Origin: Planctomyces sp. SH-PL14
Lineage (GTDB): Bacteria; Planctomycetota; Planctomycetia; Planctomycetales; Planctomycetaceae
Length of the DNA: 64,000 nt
Direction: 5' to 3'
NCBI RefSeq assembly: GCF_001610835.1
Contig: NZ_CP011270.1
Span: forward strand, 5,412,001 to 5,476,000
The notes below the pieces were generated by a model. The model saw only the letters and a list, made by a program, of their open reading frames with translations. It was not told the origin of the DNA and did not search any database. Made by a program: the position numbers and the translations under genes. This document shows positions 27,848 to 37,045 of the stretch, one piece after another; positions within the stretch are counted from its first letter, which is position 1, and every line of letters starts with the position of its first letter.

Positions 27848-30274
27848 ATGCGAATCATCGCCGCACTCGCGCTCCTCCTCTCGCTCCTCCCCGCCCCCCT
27901 CCCGGCCGAATGGAAACCGGCCGACTCACCACTAATGACCCGCTGGGCCAAAGACGTCCGCCCCGGCGCCGTCCTCCCCGAATACCCCCGCCCCCAACTC
28001 CGCCGCGACGCCTGGCAAAACCTCAACGGACTCTGGGACTACGCCATCACCGACCGGAAAGCCGGCCTCCCCACCCAATGGGACGGCCAGATCCTCGTCC
28101 CCTTCGCCATCGAGTCCGCTCTCTCCGGCGTCAAAAAACGCCTCGAACCCAACCAGGCCCTCTGGTACCACCGCACCTTCACTCTCCCCCAGACCGACGC
28201 CTGGAAAGACCGCTCCATCCAGCTCCACTTCGGCGCCGTCGACTGGGAATGCGACGTCTACCTCAACGGCCAGCGCGTCGGCGGCCCCGACGCCCACCCC
28301 CACCGCGGCGGCTTCGACCCCTTCACCCTCCGCCTCGACGGCCCCGGCGCCACCCTCAACCGCACAGGCGAAAACCACCTCGCCGTCCGCGTCTACGACC
28401 CCAGCGACGACGCCCCTCAGCCCCGCGGCAAACAGGTCCGCAAGCCCGAAGGGATCTGGTACACCCCCGTCTCCGGCATCTGGCAGACCGTCTGGCTCGA
28501 ACCGGTCCCGGAAACCTACATCCGCGGCGTCAAGTTCACCCCGGACCTCGACGAGATGGCCATCTCGGTCCAGCTCGACGTCGTGAACCCCAAGCCCGGC
28601 ATGAAAGCGGGGATCTTCGTCCGCAGCCTCCCCAACGGAGTCTCCGGGGTCTTCGCCAAGTCGTGGCACATGGAGCTCGACAAGCCCTTCGTCATTGAGT
28701 GCTCCAAGTTCAGCGGCAAGTTCGGTCAGCCGGACCCCAAGGATCTCAAACCGCACCTCTGGAGCCCCGACCACCCGCACCTGATCGACGTCCTGGTCGG
28801 ACTGGTCGAAGACCCCAAGGCGGACCTCGGAGGCTTTGGGAAGGATTGGACGGCCAAGCTCGACGTCCCCGGCGAGGACAAGAACGTCCCTGCCGTCGCC
28901 CTCGTCGACTCCGTCCAGAGCTACACCGCCCTCCGCAAAACCGCGGTCCAGAAGGACGAGCGGGGGATCAACCGGATGTTTCTCAACAACGAGCCGGTCT
29001 TCCAGTTCGGCCCGCTCGACCAAGGATGGTGGCCGGACGGGCTCTACACCGCCCCGACCGACGAGGCCCTCAAGTTCGACATCGAGGCGACGAAGGAACT
29101 GGGCTTCAACATGGCCCGCAAGCACGTGAAGGTCGAGCCGGACCGCTGGTACTACTGGTGCGACAAGCTTGGCCTCCTCGTCTGGCAGGACATGCCCAGC
29201 GGCGACCGCAACATCAACCCAAACGAGCCGGACCACCAGCGGACCGCGGAGTCCGAGGCGATCTACCGCCGCGAGTGGGAGGCGATCATGAAAGCCCTCC
29301 ACAACCACCCGTCGATCGTCGTGTGGGTCCCGTTCAACGAAGGCTGGGGCCAGTTCAAGACGAACGAGATCCTGGAGTGGACGAAGAAGCAGGACCCCTC
29401 GCGCGTCGTCGACGGCCCCAGCGGCTGGGCCGACCGGGGCGAAGGGGACATGCATGACATGCACCACTATCCCGGCCCGTCGATGTTCCCGGTCAGCGAG
29501 AAGCGGGCCACCGTCCTCGGCGAGTTCGGCGGCCTCGGCCTCCCGGTCGAAGGGCACACCTGGCTCCAGAAGGGGAACTGGGGCTACCGCTCCTTCGAGA
29601 ACAAGGAAGCCCTGACGGCGGAGTACGACCAGTTCATCGCCCAGCTCCCGATCCTGATCGGCGAAGGTCTGGCGGCGGCGGTCTACACCCAGACGACCGA
29701 CGTCGAGATCGAGGTCAACGGCCTGCTCACCTACGACCGTGCCATCTACAAGATGGACCCCAAGCACGTCGCCGAGACGAACCGCGCCGTCTACGCCCCC
29801 CCGCCGCGGGTCAGCACGCTCGTCCCGACCTCCGAGGAGAAGCCGCAGGAGTGGTCCTTCACCACGGACAAGCCGGCCGACGGCTGGGAAGCGGCCGACT
29901 TCAACGCGTCCGGATGGAAGAAGGGCCCCGGAGGCTTCGGGGCTCTCAACCCGCCGGGCTCGAAAGTCCGCACGACATGGGACACGAAGGAGATCTGGGC
30001 CCGTCGTGAGTTCGATCTCCCGGCCGCGGAGGTGGAGAACCTCTGGCTCCGGATCCATCACGACGAAGACACGGAGATCTATCTCAACGGCAAGAAGATC
30101 GGGGAGACCCACGGCTACACGACGCGCTACATCCAGATCCCCGCGATCGCCGGCAGCGGCAAATCGCTCCGGCCGGGCCGCAACGTCCTGGCAGTCCACT
30201 GCCGCCAGACGGGAGGCGGCCAGTACATCGACGTCGGGCTCCTGGACGTCCGGAAGGAAAGTCCGGCCCGCTAG
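27848..30274 (+). CDS. Glycoside hydrolase family 2 protein (beta-galactosidase/glucuronidase-like)
   Basis: A secreted 808-residue glycosidase with signal peptide MRIIAALALLLSLLPAPLPA. The GH2 order is complete. A sugar-binding jelly roll (about 60-220, WYHRTFTLP, VYLNGQRVGG) and an immunoglobulin-like domain (about 220-370) lead to the TIM barrel with acid/base E498 in PFNEGWGQ and nucleophile E559 in LGEFGGLG. A further jelly-roll-like domain at about 670-800 (WARREFDLP, EIYLNGKKIG) could bind carbohydrate. Family members hydrolyse beta-linked Gal, Man or GlcA, and the exact specificity cannot be read from sequence. The start is the ATG at the signal peptide, not the in-frame codon at 27731. 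Confidence 0.93.
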   Translation: MRIIAALALLLSLLPAPLPAEWKPADSPLMTRWAKDVRPGAVLPEYPRPQLRRDAWQNLNGLWDYAITDRKAGLPTQWDGQILVPFAIESALSGVKKRLEPNQALWYHRTFTLPQTDAWKDRSIQLHFGAVDWECDVYLNGQRVGGPDAHPHRGGFDPFTLRLDGPGATLNRTGENHLAVRVYDPSDDAPQPRGKQVRKPEGIWYTPVSGIWQTVWLEPVPETYIRGVKFTPDLDEMAISVQLDVVNPKPGMKAGIFVRSLPNGVSGVFAKSWHMELDKPFVIECSKFSGKFGQPDPKDLKPHLWSPDHPHLIDVLVGLVEDPKADLGGFGKDWTAKLDVPGEDKNVPAVALVDSVQSYTALRKTAVQKDERGINRMFLNNEPVFQFGPLDQGWWPDGLYTAPTDEALKFDIEATKELGFNMARKHVKVEPDRWYYWCDKLGLLVWQDMPSGDRNINPNEPDHQRTAESEAIYRREWEAIMKALHNHPSIVVWVPFNEGWGQFKTNEILEWTKKQDPSRVVDGPSGWADRGEGDMHDMHHYPGPSMFPVSEKRATVLGEFGGLGLPVEGHTWLQKGNWGYRSFENKEALTAEYDQFIAQLPILIGEGLAAAVYTQTTDVEIEVNGLLTYDRAIYKMDPKHVAETNRAVYAPPPRVSTLVPTSEEKPQEWSFTTDKPADGWEAADFNASGWKKGPGGFGALNPPGSKVRTTWDTKEIWARREFDLPAAEVENLWLRIHHDEDTEIYLNGKKIGETHGYTTRYIQIPAIAGSGKSLRPGRNVLAVHCRQTGGGQYIDVGLLDVRKESPAR

Positions 30275-30435
30275 GAAAATCCTCCCGCCGGCGGATCGAA
30301 TCGGGAGATTGTGTTTGACCCCGTGAAATCCAGCGCTGATACTCCGAAGACCCCTTCAATGCGTTCGTCTCCACTCGCGCTCAGACGAGTGACGAAGTTG
30401 CAGCCGGTTCCGGCCTTCCGTCTGGAGTTCTCCAC

Positions 30436-31461
<1,026 letters not shown>

Positions 31462-31651
31462 CGGATGGTGATCGGCCCGGACTCGATCAGGGTCCGGATT
31501 GTCGCCGCCTGATCCCGAACCGGGGCCCGCGCCTCCTTCGGGATCGGGCGCGTCGCCGCTCGGCGCATCCGGCCGTTGCGTGTCGGCCTGATCGTTCGCC
31601 TCGTCTCCCCTCTGCGATCGATTCCAACTCCGCTTTTCCAGGACAGTCTTT

Positions 31652-32167
31652 ATGCCGTTGCTGCCATCGCCGCGTTGTGGCCGGGGGGCCGTTTCCGTCA
31701 CGGCGCTCCGCCTCGTGCCTCGTGCTCTTGTAGTCGTGGCACTCGTGATGAGCGGGTGCGGAGGGAGCAAGAAGCCGGACCGGGGAACCGTCCCGGTATC
31801 GGGGACCATCACCTACCAGGGAAAGCCCCTCCCGGACGCCAGCATCTACTTCTTCTCCGACAAGTTCTCCGCCTACGGCAAAACGGACGCGGAAGGAAAG
31901 TACCGCATTGCCCAGGGAGCGATCCCCGGGGAAAACAAGGTCTTCGTCTCCAAGATCACGGGAGATGCGAAAGCGATTCCCAACCAGATCGCCGACGACC
32001 CAGGGCAGGTCGCGGCCGCGAACGCCGCCACGATGAACGACCCCAATCGCCCCAGGAAGGTCCCCCGGGGCGAGCTCCTCCCCCCGGAAATGAGCGATCC
32101 GGAGCGAACTCAGCTGACGTTCAAGGTTCCCGCGGAGGGGACCGAGATGGCCAACTTCAGCTTCTGA
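31652..32167 (+). CDS. Lipoprotein with carboxypeptidase-regulatory-like domain
   Basis: A 171-residue predicted lipoprotein. The signal ends in VVVALVMSGCGGSKKPDRG, with the lipobox Cys near 36. The mature part starts VPVSGTITYQGKPLPDASIYFF, a carboxypeptidase regulatory-like or transthyretin-type beta-sandwich typical of small planctomycete lipoproteins, and ends with a short strand (LTFKVPAEGTEMANFSF). Downstream of a DUF1559 gene is its usual place in this phylum. It may stabilise or anchor the pilin-like protein, though no partner has been shown. Confidence 0.82.
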   Translation: MPLLPSPRCGRGAVSVTALRLVPRALVVVALVMSGCGGSKKPDRGTVPVSGTITYQGKPLPDASIYFFSDKFSAYGKTDAEGKYRIAQGAIPGENKVFVSKITGDAKAIPNQIADDPGQVAAANAATMNDPNRPRKVPRGELLPPEMSDPERTQLTFKVPAEGTEMANFSF

Positions 32168-32284
32168 CCTCGTCCGCTCATCGCTGCAGCGACGCCCTCT
32201 CCCCTTGACCGGCGCAGCTCGCCCGTAACTGGCCCGCGGATCGGACGCGCCTCATACTGGGCGACGGGTCCAGAGGAGCGCGCC

Positions 32285-34135
32285 ATGAGACGACGGGCAG
32301 TGGGGCTGATGGTGGGAACATGGGGGGCGCTGTGCGCCGGGTTCGTGCCGGCTCAGGGCCAGCCCTCTCAACCCCCGGTCGCGGCCGAGACCCGCGCGCC
32401 GGACGCCGCCGCCGCGGTGCCGTGGACGACGCGGTACGCTCCCCCTTCCGACCAGGTGAAAGAACTCCAGCAGATCGTCTCCTGGAATTTTCAGGAGCAG
32501 TCGTTGGAAGAGGTGGCGAAGGCGATCGGGGAGAAGACCGGCCTTACCGTCGTCATTGCCCCGGCTGTCGCCGCTTCGGGGCTCGCTCCTGAGGAGTTTG
32601 TTGGCGGCGGATTCTTCTTCAGCGGTGGAACGGGAAAGCCGCGTGATCCGAACCAACCGCTCAAGGAGACGGTGACGTCCCGCGTGGACGAAGTCCCTCT
32701 CTGGTCCGCGCTCTGCGCCCTCGTGACCGACGCCCACTATGGAGAGGACATCGCCTGGGAGTACCGGGACGGCGTGATCACGCTGAGTGTCGCCTGGGCC
32801 TCGGAGGAGCACCGCCGCCCCCGGCACTACGATCTCGCGCCTCTCGTCGATCGAAAGGTGGATCTCACCCGGCTCAAGCGGATCCTGGAGCGGTCCATCG
32901 TGGGACCGTGGGACTTTGAGGAACCCGGAACCTCGAATTCCTCTGTGATCGGCCGGACGCTCGTCGTGAATGCGTCGCAGAGAACGCAGCGCGAAATCGA
33001 GTCTCTGCTGGCGGGACTGCTCCGGCCGGAGGCGTCGGAAGTCATCCTCAACGAGCCCCCGCAGAACGAACGGATCCGCGCGGCGCTCGCCCGCCCGTTC
33101 ACCGCCAATTTCCGCGGAGCCACGCTCCAGGAGGTCGCGGCGGAGATCGAGCGGCAGATGTCGATCCCGGTCAGCGTCCACCGCAACTGCGAGCCGGTCC
33201 TCCCTGGCGATCCCGTGCCGCGGATCACTCTCCAGCTGCGGGGCAAGCCGCTCAGCCGCTTCCTGGAACTCATGCAGGCGACGACGACCGGCCTCGACGA
33301 AGACATCGATGTTTTTCCCGACAGCGGCCGCCTCCTGTTCAAGAGGAGTACACTCAAGTTCGCGTTACTCGAGCCCCGGCTCTACGACCTCCGGGACTTC
33401 GAACGGGCGGGGCAGACGGAGGCCCTGGTGGAATCGATGCAACTGCTCGTCTATGGCCCCTGGGACGTGGACGAGCCGGGGACGGGAACACTGGCGATGC
33501 TTTCCCCGGACCAGCTCCTTGTCCGACAATCGCACGCGACACACGTGCGGGTCGCCGAATTCCTCCGGAGCCAGCGGGCCCTTCTGAGCCGCAATCCCAC
33601 CACCGGCCGACGGATCGAGACCCGGGCCTACTTCGTCAAAGCGTCCGACGCCGAAGCGCTGCGAGGACTGATCGTCGGAACCGTGGCCCCGGGCACCTGG
33701 GGCGCCGGTGGCCCGGGGACGCTCAGGGGGTTCCCCATTCCTCGCGGAAAGTTCCATCCCTACTTTGGCGAGTCGCTCTTTGGCCTGGGCTGTTGCTCGA
33801 AGGACCCGTACGTCCCACCCCCCAAGGAGCCCGAGCCGAACCCGGCCAAGCCGGTCGAAGAACTAATTCCCAAGGCCTTCAAGAACACCACGGCGGACCA
33901 CTACGGGCACGAGGAGAACGCGCTGCGAGCCCGCGCGGCCCTGCTGGGGGCCGAGACGCTGCCGCACACCGTCCTTGTCGTTCGCCATGAGTACGATGTC
34001 CACCGCCAGATCGACATGCGGATCACGCAGTTTTTCGTCGATCGTCCGTATGAGATCTGCCTCGGCCTCGCATCCCAGTACTCCTACCTGATGGACGACG
34101 TCGAACTGCCGCCGGCCGAATCCAGGCCGCAGTGA
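32285..34135 (+). CDS. Secreted protein with repeated secretin/TonB N-terminal (STN)-like segments
   Basis: A 616-residue protein with a short signal (MGTWGALCAGFVPAQGQP region). Two segments resemble STN domains, the short N-terminal domain of secretins and TonB receptors: FQEQSLEEVAKAIGEKTGLTVVIAP (about 60-90) and FRGATLQEVAAEIERQMSIPVSV (about 275-300). Between and after them are repeats of the form LYDLRDF...YGPWDVDEPGTGT. No secretin pore domain is visible, so it is not a normal secretin. It ends with a Pro-rich linker and a helical tail. It may bind a secretion or pilus component, but this is only inferred from STN similarity. I chose the ATG at 32285. Confidence 0.7.
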   Translation: MRRRAVGLMVGTWGALCAGFVPAQGQPSQPPVAAETRAPDAAAAVPWTTRYAPPSDQVKELQQIVSWNFQEQSLEEVAKAIGEKTGLTVVIAPAVAASGLAPEEFVGGGFFFSGGTGKPRDPNQPLKETVTSRVDEVPLWSALCALVTDAHYGEDIAWEYRDGVITLSVAWASEEHRRPRHYDLAPLVDRKVDLTRLKRILERSIVGPWDFEEPGTSNSSVIGRTLVVNASQRTQREIESLLAGLLRPEASEVILNEPPQNERIRAALARPFTANFRGATLQEVAAEIERQMSIPVSVHRNCEPVLPGDPVPRITLQLRGKPLSRFLELMQATTTGLDEDIDVFPDSGRLLFKRSTLKFALLEPRLYDLRDFERAGQTEALVESMQLLVYGPWDVDEPGTGTLAMLSPDQLLVRQSHATHVRVAEFLRSQRALLSRNPTTGRRIETRAYFVKASDAEALRGLIVGTVAPGTWGAGGPGTLRGFPIPRGKFHPYFGESLFGLGCCSKDPYVPPPKEPEPNPAKPVEELIPKAFKNTTADHYGHEENALRARAALLGAETLPHTVLVVRHEYDVHRQIDMRITQFFVDRPYEICLGLASQYSYLMDDVELPPAESRPQ

Positions 34136-34219
34136 GCCCGTTCGCCGGGCGGCGGTGTTAATTGAGTCGAGCGTTGCCGGTTCCGAGTCGTCGTGAACCC
34201 GGGGAGGTAGCGGAATCCG

Positions 34220-35251
34220 ATGATCGACGACGAGCGACCTGCAGAGGACGACCGCGGTTTCTTCCGCGTTCTGATCGGCGATGGGCGGCCGCTCATCACG
34301 CTGACGGGGTTGTGCCTCGCGCTCTCGGGAGCCTTTGCGATCTTCCAGTCGGCGACCGGGCACTTCCTGCCGCACGACATTTCGTTTCTGCGGATGTCGG
34401 CAGAGGAGCTGTGCGGGATCAATGAGTGCCGGATCGTTCACTTCATGTTCCATGACCGGGTCAGCTTCGGCGGGTCGCTGATTGCGATCGCTGCGCTCTA
34501 CCTGTGGCTGGCCGCCTTCCCGCTGGCGGCGGGGGAGGCGTGGGCGTGGTGGGCGCTCGCGGCGAGCGGGTTGACGGGATTCGGGAGCTTTCTGACGTAT
34601 CTCGGGTACGGCTATCTCGACACCTGGCACGGCGCGGCGACGCTCTGCCTTCTGCCGTGTTTTGCCGGGGGGCTGCGGCTCTCGCGGCGACTTGTGACGG
34701 AGCACGCGGGTGAGACCGGACGCGAGGTCTCGCTGCGGTCGTTTCCGTGGCTGGCCCCGGAGCCGCGGTGGTTCTCGACCGCCGGCTTCGGACGGCTGGC
34801 CCTGGCGGCGACGGCGGTTGGGATGATCGGCGGCGGGCTGACGATCCAGACGATCGGGATGACGCAGGTTTTCGTGGAGACTGATCTCGTCTACATGGGG
34901 CTGAGTCGCCAGACGCTGGCCGCGATCAATCCGCAGCTCATTCCGCTCATCGCGCATGACCGGGCGGGCTTTGGCGGCGGTGTGGCGACGGCGGGGCTGT
35001 TGTTCCTTGCGAGTGTCTGGTGTGCCCCGATGACCCGCTCGCTCTGGCAGGCGCTCATGACGGCGGGGCTTGTCGGTTGGATGACGGCGATCGGCGTTCA
35101 TCCCGCGATTGGTTACAACGACGCGTGGCATCTGGCTCCGGCGGTTGGTGGAGCGAGTCTTTTTCTGTTGGGGATGCTTTGTGCGTGGGATGGTCTTGGC
35201 AGCTCTGCGCGAGACGCCGACCTCACGCCAGAACCGCGTACTTACAGCTGA
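34220..35251 (+). CDS. Polytopic membrane protein of unknown function
   Basis: A 343-residue protein with about eight transmembrane helices, such as PLITLTGLCLALSGAFAIFQ, LIAIAALYLWLAAFPLAAG, ALAASGLTGFGSFLTYLGYG and LGRLALAATAVGMIGGG. The two halves look like an internal duplication. Each has an FLPHDISFLRMS/VFVETDLVYMG-type loop, then AEELCGINE or AAINPQLIP, then HDRxxFGG followed by helices. The shared HDR motif suggests an active or ligand-binding site on one face. I know no named function. It ends 25 bases before an H320 repeat. Confidence 0.75.
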   Translation: MIDDERPAEDDRGFFRVLIGDGRPLITLTGLCLALSGAFAIFQSATGHFLPHDISFLRMSAEELCGINECRIVHFMFHDRVSFGGSLIAIAALYLWLAAFPLAAGEAWAWWALAASGLTGFGSFLTYLGYGYLDTWHGAATLCLLPCFAGGLRLSRRLVTEHAGETGREVSLRSFPWLAPEPRWFSTAGFGRLALAATAVGMIGGGLTIQTIGMTQVFVETDLVYMGLSRQTLAAINPQLIPLIAHDRAGFGGGVATAGLLFLASVWCAPMTRSLWQALMTAGLVGWMTAIGVHPAIGYNDAWHLAPAVGGASLFLLGMLCAWDGLGSSARDADLTPEPRTYS

Positions 35252-35275
35252 ACGTCGTGCGCCTCGTTGGCCTCA

Positions 35276-35603
35276 CCGGGTCCAGGGGCACCCTGGTCAG
35301 GGAGTGCAGAGGGGAGAATCCCCTTTGCCCGCCGGAGGCCTGGCCTGGATCGCTCTCTCTGAAGGAACGCGTGTCCAAGCGCGGACAACGTGCCGTATGC
35401 CCCCTCACCAACCCGCGGGGATTGCAAAGCCAGCGGTGTATTTTGAGGGAGTCCTCAACACTGGTCCCACAAAGGGAGCGTCCGTTGTGTCCCACGGTTC
35501 CTCATGGAAGCGCCTCCGGCGGCAAGGGGGCGAGGCCCCCTTGACCCCGGCGGCCGTCGCACGTTGGGTTTGAGCTAACGACGCTGTGCCGGCAAGGACG
35601 GTG
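35276..35603 (-). repeat. H320 repeat copy 9 (full)
   Basis: Full copy filling the whole space between convergent genes. Left hairpin CAAGGGGGC-CTC-GCCCCCTTG, inner right AGGGGA-TTC-TCCCCT, terminal CCAGGG-TGC-CCCTGG. The right end lies 25 bases after the membrane-protein stop. The left end touches the TAA stop of the DUF1552 gene at 35604, as copy 3 does at 10133. Confidence 0.9.
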
Positions 35604-36944
35604 TTACAACCCCGTCAGCGTCCCCGTCGAATCCGCAAACGCCTCCACCTCCACACCCATCTTCTGCACCAGCGTCAACAACACATTCGACATCGGCGGA
35701 TGCTTTTCCACATCAAACGCCAGATGCCGCCCATGCGTTAGCCCCAGCTTCTGCCCTCCAGCCACCAGCAACGGCAGATTCTTCGGCGAGTGCTCGCCCC
35801 CCTTACCCGAGTTCATCCCGCTCCCATAAAGGACCATCGTCCGATCCAGCATCGCCCCATCCCCTTCCTCCGTCGAACGAAGCATCCCCAGAAACCGCCC
35901 CAGCCGCGACAAGTGAAACTTGTCGATCACAGCGAGCTTCGACAGCATCCCGGCATCGCCCCCGTGGTGCGAAAGCTCATGGTGGTTCTCCCCACCGCCG
36001 CCATACCCCCCCGCCTCGCGGGACCATTCAAAGGTAATGACCCGCGTCGTGTCCGTGATGAACGCCAGATAGGCCAGCTCCAGCATCACATCAATCCACA
36101 TCGGCCGGTCATGCGCGTTCCCCGGCTGACTCGAAAGCTGCAACCCCGTCTCCGGCACCTCCGCCTTCGGCCGGTCGATCCACGACTGCAGCCGCTCCAC
36201 CTGCTTCTCGGTCTCCCGGACACTCGAAAGGTACTCGTCCATCTTCCTCCGGTCGCCCGTCCCCAGCCGCCGATCGAGCGTCTGGGCATCGGCCGCAATG
36301 TCATCCAGGATCGACCGCCGCTCGGCATACCGCTTCATCGTCGCCGCCCGGTCCCCCGCCGACTCCGCCACAAACAGCCGCTCGAACAACCGCCGCGGCG
36401 AGTTCTCCGTCGGCAGCGGCGTCCCGTTGATGTCGAACGACAGCGTATGACTATGCCCCGCCGCCCCCGTCCCCGACATATCGCCCAGCTGCAGCGACGG
36501 GTACCGCGTCTCCCGCCCATGCTTCGCGGCAGCGAGCTGATCGGCTGACAACGTGTTGGTGTAGTCCGCCCCCGGCTTGCTCTTGAGGTGCGCCGCGGTC
36601 AGCCACGTATCGGCCCCGCTGTGCCCCCCTTCGGAGTGCGGATGCCCCAGCCCCGAGAGCACCGAAAACTCGCCGCGGTGCTCCTTCAGGGCTTCGAGCG
36701 TCGGCGAAAGCGTGTATCCCGTCCCGGCGTCCTGCGGCACCCATTCGACGATGTTGACCCCGTTGGGGACATAACAGCAGATCATCCGCGGATGGCTGAG
36801 GTTCGACTTCTCCCACGACTTGAACGTCGACGGAGCCGCCAGCGCATGCGGCAGCATGGCGTCGAGAAACGGCAGCGCCACCGCAGCCCCGGCAGCGCGG
36901 AGCAGATGTCGACGGGAGAGAGCGGGGCGGCGGATATGGAACAT
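35604..36944 (-). CDS. DUF1552 family secreted protein
   Basis: A 446-residue DUF1552 (PF07586) protein with a Tat signal (LSRRHLLRAAGAAVALPFLD). Family marks are MICCYVPNGVNIVEWVP, GLGHPHSEGGHSGADTWLT, the HXXSHH-type motif NHHELSHHGGD near residue 320, and YGSGMNSGKGGEHSPKNLP. DUF1552 resembles DUF1501 and has no assigned reaction. It lies 101 bases downstream of the DUF1592 gene, its usual partner in planctomycetes, and is probably cotranscribed with it. The gap between them holds a GC-rich near-palindrome (GACGAGGTCTAGGG...CCCTAGTCCCTCGTC). Confidence 0.93.
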   Translation of the reverse strand: MFHIRRPALSRRHLLRAAGAAVALPFLDAMLPHALAAPSTFKSWEKSNLSHPRMICCYVPNGVNIVEWVPQDAGTGYTLSPTLEALKEHRGEFSVLSGLGHPHSEGGHSGADTWLTAAHLKSKPGADYTNTLSADQLAAAKHGRETRYPSLQLGDMSGTGAAGHSHTLSFDINGTPLPTENSPRRLFERLFVAESAGDRAATMKRYAERRSILDDIAADAQTLDRRLGTGDRRKMDEYLSSVRETEKQVERLQSWIDRPKAEVPETGLQLSSQPGNAHDRPMWIDVMLELAYLAFITDTTRVITFEWSREAGGYGGGGENHHELSHHGGDAGMLSKLAVIDKFHLSRLGRFLGMLRSTEEGDGAMLDRTMVLYGSGMNSGKGGEHSPKNLPLLVAGGQKLGLTHGRHLAFDVEKHPPMSNVLLTLVQKMGVEVEAFADSTGTLTGL

Positions 36945-37045
36945 GGTGGGGGGGGGGCTAGGGGCTGGGGACGAGGTCTAGGGAAAGAGAGGAGGGAGAG
37001 CTGTGTCTGATCCCTCGTCTCTAGACCCTAGTCCCTCGTCCGTCT

